A stretch of 64,000 bases of DNA from NCBI RefSeq assembly GCF_001636405.1, contig NZ_KV440950.1, positions 2,627,712-2,691,711 of the forward strand, written 5' to 3'. The notes beneath the pieces were generated by a model. It searched no databases. It was given only the letters and a program-made list of their open reading frames with translations, and was not told where the DNA came from. Numbering within the stretch: the first letter of the stretch is position 1; the number at the start of each line of letters is the position of its first letter. The translations under genes and the position numbers were made by a program. Of the stretch, positions 1-7,236 are shown piece by piece. The stretch is from Peribacillus frigoritolerans (GTDB lineage Bacteria; Bacillota; Bacilli; Bacillales; DSM-1321).

Positions 1-109
1 GGTATCAATATATAAAATAACAGGCGGATCTTTTGTGATTTAGTATAAGTCTGATTCATCAACGTACCTCAATATCAATATTTGGAATTTTCAACACAAT
101 GAAAGAATT

Positions 110-140
110 ATATCACATAAGCATGTGATATTTTAAGAAT
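110..140. terminator. AT-rich perfect hairpin with T tail
   Basis: Nine-base perfect arms (110-118 and 123-131) with a 4-base loop, followed by TTT and an AT-rich tail. It may end a gene lying before the window. The low GC makes this uncertain. The rest of 1-357 holds one clear minus-strand terminator and one palindromic repeat, and I see no gene there. Confidence 0.3.
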
Positions 141-154
141 TTTTATTTGATGCA

Positions 155-181
155 AAAAAGACTTGCCGTTTAGGGCAAGTC
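155..181 (-). terminator. Rho-independent terminator, minus strand
   Basis: Arms gacttgcc (160-167) and ggcaagtc (174-181) enclose a 6-base loop. On the minus strand the stem is followed by six T residues. It is the first terminator downstream of the MscS-type gene ending at 358, with the palindromic repeat lying between them. Confidence 0.75.
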
Positions 182-252
182 TCAGTTTGTAGACAAATTC
201 GATATTTAATCAAGATTGCCTACATTTTTTTTAGGCAGTGTAAAATATGAAC

Positions 253-325
253 GTTGATTTCCACCACAGGCACTCGCTTTCCGCGGGCGTTCCCGCAGGA
301 GTCTCGAACACCCGCTCCAATCAAC
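253..325. repeat. GC-rich palindromic Bacillus-type repeat, short copy
   Basis: The ends gttgatt and aatcaac are inverted. The interior carries the CTCGCTTTCCGCGGGCG and GCAGGAGTCTCG words that recur, in either orientation, at 11609-11711 and 58134-58258. It lies between a gene end and its terminator, so it would be co-transcribed. It has no ORF of note. Confidence 0.75.
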
Positions 326-357
326 TTTGTTTAAAAATTCAGATGGAACCCCTTTTG

Positions 358-1470
358 TCAGTCACGCATGGATTCAAAATCATTCATGGCTTCCGTATCT
401 GAGTCTTTTTGAAGAATGAATGCCTGTGAAGGAATGGCAATTTGTACTCCTTCCTGTTCCAATATCTCCATTATTTTAAAGTTCACATCTTCTTTGATTG
501 ATAAATATCCTCCAAAGTCCGTGGCTTTCGTAAAGAAATATAGGTAAAGGTTGAAACCGGAATGACTGAACTCATCAAATTTAACCAAAATCGTTTCTGG
601 ATGTACTTCAGGATGATCAATAAGCATTCTTTCAATGTCTTTAATGACATTTTCCAATTTTTCTTTTGGTGTTGTGACATTAACACCCAAATGGAAGGCA
701 ATCTGTCTTTTTCCCATCTTGGACCAGTTGATGATCGGTTCATTCGAAAGAGTCGCATTTGGGACTGTAACTAAAGCTTGGGCAAAAGTCCGAACTTTAG
801 TGCTTCGGAATGTGATGTCTTCAATGGTTCCCTCCACGCTTGGAGTTTTGACCCAATCTCCTATGGTAAAAGGTTTTTCGGTGACGATGACGATACCCCC
901 GAAGAAATTGCTGACGGTATCTTTAGCGGCAAGTGCGAAAGCCAATCCACCCAAACCAAGCCCAGCAACAAATCCATCGACATTGAATCCCCATTCTTCC
1001 GCGATGATGGAGGCACCAAAAGCAATGATGATTATGTTTGTGATTTTCGTAAAGAACGGCATGACGATTTGATCGACTTCAAGTCCGAATTTACTTACTA
1101 ATTTCGGAAATAAAATGGTTAAGATCGAACTGATGTTGAAAATCGTCCAAAAGAATAAGAAGACAAAAAACGATCTGTATATTTTCGATCTGAGTTCAAC
1201 AGAAGGTGAGTCGATCGGAAAATAGTGCAGTGAAATGATAACCCCAATCAAAACGATAAGCCATCTTACCGGCTGTTCTATTGCGAGCATTAAGTTGGCG
1301 GCAAATTCAACTTTACGTTTTTCTGCAATCCGTAGAAAGAACTTGAATATATATGTAGTAAATACTTTCCGAAGCAAAAGGAAGATTAGAAAAATGCCTA
1401 TGGAAATTCCTAATTTGGTCCAGGCTTCGATTCCATCAAATTGATTGAGTGATTCAGAAACTTCTTGCAA
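358..1470 (-). CDS. MscS-family mechanosensitive ion channel
   Basis: A 370-residue membrane protein of the MscS family, whose members open under membrane tension and release solutes during osmotic downshock. Predicted membrane segments lie near residues 21-40, 67-85, 100-120, 141-158 and 166-184. The last is the glycine/alanine-rich pore helix (AGLGLGGLAFALAAKD), followed by the MscS beta domain (GDWVKTPSVEGTIEDI, then VPNATLSNEPIINWS). The start codon is TTG at 1470, chosen because GGAGGAG lies about 7 bases upstream and no better ATG exists. The length resembles B. subtilis YhdY rather than the shorter YkuT. It stands alone, divergent from the MurG-like gene. The family is certain; the exact orthologue is inferred. 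Confidence 0.93.
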   Translation of the reverse strand: MQEVSESLNQFDGIEAWTKLGISIGIFLIFLLLRKVFTTYIFKFFLRIAEKRKVEFAANLMLAIEQPVRWLIVLIGVIISLHYFPIDSPSVELRSKIYRSFFVFLFFWTIFNISSILTILFPKLVSKFGLEVDQIVMPFFTKITNIIIIAFGASIIAEEWGFNVDGFVAGLGLGGLAFALAAKDTVSNFFGGIVIVTEKPFTIGDWVKTPSVEGTIEDITFRSTKVRTFAQALVTVPNATLSNEPIINWSKMGKRQIAFHLGVNVTTPKEKLENVIKDIERMLIDHPEVHPETILVKFDEFSHSGFNLYLYFFTKATDFGGYLSIKEDVNFKIMEILEQEGVQIAIPSQAFILQKDSDTEAMNDFESMRD

Positions 1471-1671
1471 TGTATTACTCCTCCATTGTATCTTGTAGTA
1501 TTGTAGAATACTAAGATTATAATATATTCATGCTGAAAAAGGAAAAATAATCGATGATTACATACATAATGGGGGATTTCGGTTCACTGAATACTTTTTC
1601 AAGTTATTAATGGCAAGGATATATGGTAATATGGATGCAAAGTGATTTTTTAAGTTTGGAAGGTGGAAATA

Positions 1672-2751
1672 TTGACTAAGAAAATAGTATTTACCGGAGG
1701 CGGTTCTGCCGGTCATGTATCAGTTAATGCAGCAATCATCCCGGAATTTTTAAAGAATGATTGGGATGTTACTTATATTGGTTCAAAAAAAGGCATTGAA
1801 AAAAATATCATCGAAACGGAATTTCCCGAGGTCCGTTATGAAACGATTTCCGTTGGAAAATTCCGGCGTTACCTATCTGTTGAAAATATGAAAGACCCTT
1901 TCCGGGTCATAAAAGGGATTTTTGATGCACGAAAAATATTAAAAAAGACCAAGCCTGATTTCATTTTTTCTAAAGGTGGTTTCGTTTCGGTTCCAGTCGT
2001 TTTGGCAGGCAGGATGCTTAGGATTCCGATTGCCATACATGAATCGGATTATACGCCTGGTCTGGCTAATAAGATCGCGATGCCACTTGCATCGAAAATT
2101 TTCACTACCTTCCAAGAAACGGAAAAAGAACTTCCGAAAGAGAAGGCCATGTATCTTGGCGCTGTATTACGCGATGGCATTTTTACGGGAAACGCTTCTG
2201 CTGGTAAAGCATTTTGTGGATTCACGAATAACAAACCGGTGTTACTCGTTATGGGCGGAAGCCTTGGGGCCGTTAAAATCAATAATTTAATTACAGATAA
2301 CCTTGATGCCTTATTAAAGGATTATCAGATTATTCACATTTGCGGGAAGGGAAATGTGAAAACCGAATTGAAACAAAGGGGATATGCTCCTTTTGAATTC
2401 GTGCACGAAGAATTATTCGATCTTTTGGCGGCTGCCGATGTCGTTGTGTCAAGGGCTGGTTCAAATTCTATCTTTGAATTCCTTGGTTTGCAAAAGCCGA
2501 TGCTGCTTATCCCTCTAAGTGCCAATGCATCCCGGGGAGATCAAATCCTGAATGCGTCAAGTTTTGAAAAACAGGGTTTTTGTAAAGTCCTCCAAGAAGA
2601 AGAGCTGAATGATCGGATTTTTAATGCTACATTAGCGGATTTATTGAAAAGATCGGATGAATATCAAGAGAAGATGCGTCAAAAACGCCCATTCAAAACG
2701 GCAGCTGAAATGTATGAATTACTGCTTAAAGTAATGGCTGCAAAAAAATAA
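1672..2751 (+). CDS. MurG-type glycosyltransferase (second MurG paralogue)
   Basis: A 359-residue GT-B fold glycosyltransferase. MurG adds GlcNAc from UDP-GlcNAc to lipid I, making lipid II on the inner face of the membrane. Visible motifs are the N-terminal glycine loop GGGSAGH (canonical MurG has GGTGGH), the acceptor-site HESDYTPGLANK, the second glycine loop GGSLGA, and SRAGSNSIFEFL in the UDP-binding site. TTG at 1672 is preferred over GTG at 1663 because AAGGTGG sits 5 bases before it. The gene is outside the dcw cluster (no mur/fts neighbours), so this is probably an additional copy like those of the B. cereus group. Whether it makes lipid II or modifies another lipid-linked sugar cannot be told from the sequence. 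Confidence 0.9.
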   Translation: MTKKIVFTGGGSAGHVSVNAAIIPEFLKNDWDVTYIGSKKGIEKNIIETEFPEVRYETISVGKFRRYLSVENMKDPFRVIKGIFDARKILKKTKPDFIFSKGGFVSVPVVLAGRMLRIPIAIHESDYTPGLANKIAMPLASKIFTTFQETEKELPKEKAMYLGAVLRDGIFTGNASAGKAFCGFTNNKPVLLVMGGSLGAVKINNLITDNLDALLKDYQIIHICGKGNVKTELKQRGYAPFEFVHEELFDLLAAADVVVSRAGSNSIFEFLGLQKPMLLIPLSANASRGDQILNASSFEKQGFCKVLQEEELNDRIFNATLADLLKRSDEYQEKMRQKRPFKTAAEMYELLLKVMAAKK

Positions 2752-2803
2752 GTATCATTCCCCTCTATGCAGCATATCTTTTTCGAACAGAGGAGGGGGT
2801 AGA

Positions 2804-2947
2804 ATGGCTTATGAGTATTCCAAAGGATGGTTCATTCAGCAGCTAAAAGCCGCAGGGATTAGCTATCATCCAATTGAAAAAAGAAAGCTGGAGCTGTATA
2901 AGACTTATATTCTAAGGCGTTTATACGAGGATCTTCAAAAAAAATAA
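2804..2947 (+). CDS. YflJ/DUF2639-type small protein
   Basis: A 47-residue protein beginning MAYEYSKGWFIQQLK, basic and hydrophilic, with no membrane segment or signal. ATG at 2804 follows a very strong AGGAGGGGG site. The SKGWF..QLKAAGI...HP pattern and length recall the DUF2639 small proteins typified by B. subtilis YflJ, whose function is unknown. It follows the MurG-like gene by 52 bases with no terminator between them, so the two may be co-transcribed. A bidirectional terminator lies directly after it. Confidence 0.75.
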   Translation: MAYEYSKGWFIQQLKAAGISYHPIEKRKLELYKTYILRRLYEDLQKK

Positions 2948-2951
2948 TCAT

Positions 2952-2989
2952 AAAAAGAACCGCAACGCGTTGACGTTGCGGTTCTTTTT
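2952..2989. terminator. Bidirectional rho-independent terminator
   Basis: Perfect 15-base arms aaaaagaaccgcaac (2952-2966) and their complement (2975-2989) with an 8-base loop. The A-run on one side and T-run on the other suit both the + strand small gene and the - strand LrgB-type gene, which converge here. Confidence 0.9.
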
Positions 2990-3671
2990 ATAGGAAATTA
3001 CTTATAAAAGGAAAGAAACAGGAAATGAGGATACCTGCGATAGCCATTGCCGCACCTGCGACAGCCCCGGTAAATTCACTTTCCTGGGCAGCTTGAGCCG
3101 TTCCAAGTCCATGAGCGATCGTACCATAGGCGATACCACGTGCGAAGGGCATTGTAATGTTTAGTTTATCCATCATTTTTGGTGCGATCATCGTACCCAG
3201 CACCCCTGTTAAAATGACGAAGGCAGCTGAAATATTGGAATTCCCGCCATAAAGTTCCGTGATTTCAACCGCGATTGGCACTGTAATGGATTTAACCGCC
3301 AATCCTTGGAATATGAATGGTGGAAGTGAAAATGCTTTAGCGATGGCGAAGGCAATGATCAATGTGACAAGGAGACCAAAAATCATCCCGCTAATAGCCG
3401 GCATTGCATATTTAACGATTATTTTTCTGTTTTTATAAAGTGGTACGGCCAAAGCAACGGTAGCAGGTCCCAGGAAATAGGTAATGATGTCTTTTCCAGG
3501 TGAATAATCCTCGAAGTCCAAACCGCTGATCAGCAGTACGAGAATAATTGTAACCGTACTGAAAAATACGGGCGTCGTAAAAGGTGATGGGTGTTTAGCA
3601 TATATTTTCCTTCCGGTGAAATAGGCAAGGATGGTTATCAAGATGCTATATGTTGTGATGAACGCTGTCAT
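2988..3671 (-). CDS. LrgB/CidB-family membrane protein
   Basis: A 227-residue protein that is hydrophobic throughout, with about six to seven membrane segments. The LrgB family pairs with small LrgA/CidA holin-like proteins and affects murein hydrolase activity, autolysis and, in some bacteria, pyruvate transport. Family signatures include FLGPATVALAVPLYKNR, KSITVPIAVEI and IAYGTIAHGLGTAQA. ATG at 3671 is chosen because AGGAGAGG lies 9 bases upstream; a longer in-frame extension to 3734 has no such site and runs deep into the upstream gene. It overlaps the LrgA-type gene by 26 bases, so translation is probably coupled. No lytSR or cidR regulator is adjacent. Confidence 0.9.
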   Translation of the reverse strand: MTAFITTYSILITILAYFTGRKIYAKHPSPFTTPVFFSTVTIILVLLISGLDFEDYSPGKDIITYFLGPATVALAVPLYKNRKIIVKYAMPAISGMIFGLLVTLIIAFAIAKAFSLPPFIFQGLAVKSITVPIAVEITELYGGNSNISAAFVILTGVLGTMIAPKMMDKLNITMPFARGIAYGTIAHGLGTAQAAQESEFTGAVAGAAMAIAGILISCFFPFISNFL

Positions 3672-4038
3672 GCTGTTTAACCTCTCCTCTATTGGATAGC
3701 TTCTGAACGGTCCATGCTGAAACGATGAATCCAAATATCAGGCTGATACCTAAGGTAAGTGCCAAAGGCAAACCGAATTCAATGAAAAGCCATCCCATGG
3801 TCATTAAGCTGATTGAAATGGGAATGAAGAAAAAGGCTAGGTGCTTTACCAAAAATCCTGAAGTAAGTTCAATCCATTCGACTTTTATGACCTTCGTCTG
3901 TAATAAACCGAATAACAGAATCATGCCGATGACGTTGCCTGGTATAGGTAAGTGAAGTAAATTGGCTAAATAATAGCCAAGTTTGCAAATGATGAGCAGG
4001 AAGATAAGCTGCACGATAAAAGCAAATATTTTTTTCAT
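3646..4038 (-). CDS. LrgA/CidA-family holin-like protein
   Basis: A 130-residue protein with four predicted membrane segments (about 5-23, 30-48, 63-82 and 88-110) and a polar C-terminus. The family motif LPIPGNVIGMILLF is present around residues 30-43. LrgA/CidA proteins oligomerise in the membrane and act with LrgB. AAAGGAC lies 6 bases before the ATG. It is the first gene of a two-gene minus-strand operon. Confidence 0.9.
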   Translation of the reverse strand: MKKIFAFIVQLIFLLIICKLGYYLANLLHLPIPGNVIGMILLFGLLQTKVIKVEWIELTSGFLVKHLAFFFIPISISLMTMGWLFIEFGLPLALTLGISLIFGFIVSAWTVQKLSNRGEVKQHDSVHHNI

Positions 4039-4099
4039 GATTAAGTCCTTTCAATGACGCTTTGAATATATTATTGAATTGGTCAATTGTATTCATTAT

Positions 4100-4130
4100 A
4101 AAAAAATATCCCTAAAAAGAATAGGGATAT
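4100..4130 (-). terminator. Terminator of the GNAT gene
   Basis: Arms atatccct (4106-4113) and agggatat (4123-4130). On the minus strand the hairpin is followed by a T-rich run. It lies about 110 bases past the GNAT stop and before the region upstream of the LrgA-type gene. Confidence 0.6.
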
Positions 4131-4242
4131 ACAGCAATCTATGTTTAACATCCTGTGAAACTGGAAAAAGAGCTTTCCAGGTATGGAAGCTCCGGCCATT
4201 ATATGAAAGGATAAACAAAGCCATATTGAAATGTTCTTCGCT

Positions 4243-4797
4243 CTATGCTTCAAGTAACTGCTGTTCATCATCATCATGTTGTCTAAGGATATGAAAGGTG
4301 TATAAATCTTTAGGGATTTCATACAGATCGTAGATATCTCCTTCATGATTGATCTGATCATAAAGGGATTTTCTTGTTTCGTTGGCAATGACGGCATAGG
4401 GAAGCTTTTCTGCGGCTTTTATGGAGCGGATATTTTTTTTGCGAATTCGCATGAAGACCGTTTCCAAACCAAGCTCGAAAAAAAGCTCTTTGAAGAAAGC
4501 GTCTTTTGCGATGGCATTATACCCTTTTCCATGATAAGGCTTGCCAAGCCATGTGCCTAAGAAACCTGCACCATTTTCAATATCGTATAAAGAAATACAA
4601 CCGATGGGATTTTCCCATTCATCCAAGATTGTTCGTGATATGAGTTGCCCAGCATCTTCGGCTTCGATCGTTTGCTTAGTAATGAATACATATTCTTCAT
4701 ATGAATCTACCTTATGGCGCACGAAAGGGAAGACATCTGGATGCGTCATTTGTTCATAAAGAGAAAAACAATCTGTGAAATCTCTCTTTTTTAACAT
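4243..4797 (-). CDS. GNAT-family N-acetyltransferase with structured leader
   Basis: A 184-residue GCN5-related acetyltransferase of the RimJ/RimL-like branch. It should transfer acetyl from acetyl-CoA to an amine; the substrate is unknown. The acetyl-CoA loop is GKPYHGKGYNAIAK (about residues 85-98; Q/RxxGxG/A-like with HGKGYN). The pattern FMRIRKKNIRSIKAAEKL around 115-132 is typical of the C-terminal half. ATG at 4797 has GGAGGG 6 bases upstream. That site is enclosed in an elaborate set of alternative hairpins (4804-4901), so expression is probably controlled at translation. The acidic and Gln-rich tail (QHDDDEQQLLEA) is not part of the family core. It is a single-gene transcript. Confidence 0.88.
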   Translation of the reverse strand: MLKKRDFTDCFSLYEQMTHPDVFPFVRHKVDSYEEYVFITKQTIEAEDAGQLISRTILDEWENPIGCISLYDIENGAGFLGTWLGKPYHGKGYNAIAKDAFFKELFFELGLETVFMRIRKKNIRSIKAAEKLPYAVIANETRKSLYDQINHEGDIYDLYEIPKDLYTFHILRQHDDDEQQLLEA

Positions 4798-4803
4798 TTC
4801 CGT

Positions 4804-4901
4804 CCCTCCGTTTGAGGGCAGTTCTTATGCGTAGTCGCTGCCCACCCTCGAAATTTTTTAAGTCGTTCATCAAAAAATTTCGGGGTGGGAATCGAACCCA
4901 C
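4804..4901 (-). promoter_or_regulatory. Switch-like leader with tRNA T-arm-like hairpin
   Basis: Read on the minus strand toward the GNAT start: (a) a perfect T-arm-like hairpin, GTGGG-TTCGATT-CCCAC, at 4885-4901; (b) a long hairpin pairing 4883-4889 with 4841-4847 and 4872-4882 with 4849-4859 (one bulged base, 12-base loop); (c) a hairpin pairing 4838-4843 with 4816-4821; (d) a hairpin pairing 4814-4818 with 4804-4808, which covers part of the GGAGG ribosome binding site. Each helix shares bases with the next, so they exclude one another. Upstream on the same strand (4902-4937) are GGC..GCC and ACCGG..CCGGT mini-stems, but no complete cloverleaf. I do not recognise a known riboswitch class. 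The overlaps are direct observation; the switching is inference. Confidence 0.6.
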
Positions 4902-5130
4902 TAGAACCGGAAACCGGTGGCGCACCATTTGCCTTCCCTATTTTTATTGTCAGAAAGTATGCAAATCTAAAGAACCTTACGAAGGTATAATACTAAAAAA
5001 AAAACGGTTTGGGAATAGGTTTTTTGCCTTTTTTTTTCGTCAAATTTCAACTTTTTCTTGAAGGGTGAAATCTTTAGGCAAACGTCTGCATTCTTCCATG
5101 AAAAACTGATTGTTTCGCCCGTTTTTTTCT

Positions 5131-5913
5131 TTAAAATTTACCTGTAAATTGCATGAATAAAATGATTGCGCCAAGGACCCATACATAGATGGAGAATATT
5201 TTGAGTGAACGCTTTTTTAAGAATTCGATCATCCATACTACGGCTAAATAACCAAAGATTGCTGCTGACAGGGTTCCGACGAAAAGCGCAGTGAGTGGAA
5301 GCCGTTCAACTTCTCCTGTAAAAATCGGTTTCATCTGAAATACGATGCCCCCCGTAATGGCAGGAATGGAAAGCAAAAAGGAAAAATAGGCTGCAGTGGC
5401 CCTATCCAGCCTGCAGAAGAGGCCAGCTGCTATCGTTAAGCCGGAGCGCGAAAGAGCGGGCATGATGGCAGCTGCTTGGAAAGTACCGATGATCAGCGCG
5501 TCTTTAATCGAAATTTCATTAAGGGATTTGCCGCCTTTTCTTACACCGTCGGCTACCCATAAAATCAGTCCGGTCGCTAAAAATTCCCAGCCTATGGTCA
5601 CACCAGTTTTTGAAAGGCCGTCAAACCAATCACCAAGTAAAATGCCGGCAATCACGGCAGGAATCGTCCCAGCAATGAGAAGCAGAGTCATTTTGGAGAA
5701 AGGATTTTTCAAAATGGCAATTATGTCCTTCTTATAAACGACCAATAATGCCAGCAAGGTTCCGATGTGGAGCATGGTATCCAGAAAAATTCCCGCCTCG
5801 TCAAGGTGGAAAATATGCCGGCCTAAATATAAATGTCCAGTGCTTGAAATAGGTAAAAACTCAGTCAAGCCTTGAATGATCCCAAGGATGAAGGCTTGAA
5901 ATTCATTCAGCAA
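5131..5913 (-). CDS. uppP: Undecaprenyl-diphosphatase UppP (BacA family)
   Basis: A 260-residue integral membrane enzyme that dephosphorylates undecaprenyl diphosphate to the monophosphate, recycling the lipid carrier for cell wall synthesis. Overproduction of this family confers bacitracin resistance. Both signatures are present: EFLPISSTGHL at residues 18-28 and PALSRSG at 152-158. About seven membrane segments are visible. The start is TTG at 5913, with GGAGTGATG upstream. The gene is monocistronic on the minus strand and divergent from the DUF4870 gene. The 333-base gap after it (4798-5130) is described with the GNAT leader; its distal part is T-rich with no ORF. Confidence 0.95.
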   Translation of the reverse strand: MLNEFQAFILGIIQGLTEFLPISSTGHLYLGRHIFHLDEAGIFLDTMLHIGTLLALLVVYKKDIIAILKNPFSKMTLLLIAGTIPAVIAGILLGDWFDGLSKTGVTIGWEFLATGLILWVADGVRKGGKSLNEISIKDALIIGTFQAAAIMPALSRSGLTIAAGLFCRLDRATAAYFSFLLSIPAITGGIVFQMKPIFTGEVERLPLTALFVGTLSAAIFGYLAVVWMIEFLKKRSLKIFSIYVWVLGAIILFMQFTGKF

Positions 5914-6118
5914 AAAAACATCACTCCATTCTAGAAGGTATAGGACAATCCATTATTTAAACTGTATGCACAAGACGGATGAACATGTCCGGATTTTATT
6001 GTTGATATCAAGAAAAGGCAGTCCAGATTTACCTTCTTTCGAATATAATGAGAGGAAAAATGAAACTATTTTTCATTTGATTCGTAAATATTTATATGAG
6101 AAAGGAGGAGAAGACACT

Positions 6119-6439
6119 ATGCCTACTAAAGATGAAAGAGTGTTTGCTGCCCTTATTTATGTGATCAGCTTTTTTACAGCATTTATCGGTCCTTTGGTGA
6201 TTTGGTTATTGAAGAAGGACTCGTCACAATTTGTGGATTACCACGGAAGGGAATATTTGAATTTTTTCATTTCCTACACCGTGTATTCAATAGTCGCAGG
6301 GATACTCACTATAGTATTGGTTGGATTCTTGCTATTGCCGGTAATCGGGATAGCTTTAGTCGTATTCACCATCATTGCTGCTGTTAGGGCCTACGAAGGA
6401 ACGGATTATCGATTCCCGTTGATCTTCAGGATATTATAG
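6119..6439 (+). CDS. DUF4870-domain small membrane protein
   Basis: A 106-residue protein with three hydrophobic segments (about 8-28, 46-66 and 67-90) and the pattern DERVFAALIYVISFF...FVDYHGREYLNF typical of DUF4870 (Tic20-like) membrane proteins of unknown function. ATG at 6119 is preceded by AAAGGAGGAG. An in-frame extension back to 5966 lacks a ribosome site and looks unlike the family. It stands alone, followed by stacked terminators. Confidence 0.85.
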   Translation: MPTKDERVFAALIYVISFFTAFIGPLVIWLLKKDSSQFVDYHGREYLNFFISYTVYSIVAGILTIVLVGFLLLPVIGIALVVFTIIAAVRAYEGTDYRFPLIFRIL

Positions 6440-6447
6440 AATGATGT

Positions 6448-6478
6448 AAAAGGATTCCGTTCATTCGAAGTCCTTTTA
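6448..6478 (+). terminator. First terminator hairpin after DUF4870 gene
   Basis: aaaaggattccg pairs with cgaagtcctttt (one mismatch and a G-T pair), 6-base loop. Related words (aggattccgttcgat..ggag.cctt) recur at 6740 and 7019, so this hairpin is part of the repeated unit. Confidence 0.6.
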
Positions 6479-6480
6479 GA

Positions 6481-6527
6481 CTGCAGGCAAACTCGAAGTA
6501 AAGCGAGTTTGTCTGCAGTTTTTTATT
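6481..6527 (+). terminator. Second, strong terminator hairpin
   Basis: ctgcaggcaaactcg pairs with cgagtttgtctgcag, followed by six T residues. An almost identical hairpin ends dapF at 11331-11375, in both cases directly before a copy of the same GC-rich repeat. Confidence 0.85.
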
Positions 6528-7018
6528 TAAAAAACGTTCCAGTGGATTTCAGAAATCCGCTCCCTTTCCGCCGACTGCCTGCCAAGCCTCCTCGCCTAGC
6601 GGCTGCGGTGTCTCGGCTAGCCAGTAATTCGGCAGGAGTGTCGCAAATTTATTCAATCCAATAAGGAAAACAGTAAAAAGACATTAAGAAAAATCTAGTC
6701 TTGTTTTAAAATTGGATAGGACCTCATTTTGTCTACAATAGGATTCCGTTCGATGCGGAGTCCTTTGAGACTCGAGGAAAAGGGGGGTTGTCTGCAGTTT
6801 TTTATTTGAAAAACGTTCCAGTGGATTTCAGAAATCCGCTCCCTTTCCGCCGACTGCCTGCCAAGCCTCCTCGCCTAGCGGCTGCGGTGTCTCGGCTAGC
6901 CAGTAATTCGGCAGGAGTGTCGCAAATTTATTCAATCCAATAAGGAAAACAGTAAAAAGACATTAAGAAAAATCTAGTCTTGTTTTAAAATTGGATAGGA
7001 CCCCATTTTGACTGCTTT
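6512..7018. repeat. 279-bp tandem duplication of a GC-rich repeat unit
   Basis: Two nearly identical copies, about 6512-6739 and 6791-7018, offset by exactly 279 bases. Each starts tctgcagttttttattt, passes through a GC-rich core with inverted words (ttccgccgactgcctgcc versus ggctagccag..ttcggcaggagtgtcgc) and ends ..attggataggacc. The spacer between copies repeats the aggattccgttcga hairpin. A third, diverged copy lies at 11376-11560. There is no ORF. Together with the leader of the next gene this fills 6440-7236. Confidence 0.9.
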
Positions 7019-7155
7019 AGGATTCCGTTCGATACGGAGACCTTTTTTATTTGGACCGTGTTGGGAATTGTCCTTCATTAAAAAGGGAATAGATCACATT
7101 AAAGCGAATAAAGTATTATGATAACTGCTTCCCTGTACATTTAGGAAGCGGATCC

Positions 7156-7199
7156 GGGCGGATTGTGGTACTGCTAATCAATGGCCGCCCTAGAGGCGG
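7156..7199 (+). promoter_or_regulatory. Possible alternating hairpins in leader of the 264-aa gene
   Basis: gggcgg (7156-7161) with attg can pair with caat..ccgccc (7185-7190). Alternatively ccgcc (7185-7189) can pair with ggcgg (7195-7199). Both helices use the same strand. They lie 14 bases before an AAGGAG site. Chance GC-rich pairing cannot be excluded. Confidence 0.3.
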
Positions 7200-7236
7200 T
7201 AATCTTTCTTGTAAGGAGTGAGGAGCAGAGCGGGAT

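Noticed and set aside
635-1072. A 145-codon + strand ORF opposite the MscS gene
   Set aside because: Fully antisense to a clear MscS gene; no ribosome site and no domain.
4885-4937. A complete tRNA gene on the minus strand
   Set aside because: Only the T-arm is intact. The 5' GGGAAGG has no acceptor partner and there is no 7-base anticodon loop on a 5-bp stem, so it is described as T-arm-like, not as a tRNA.
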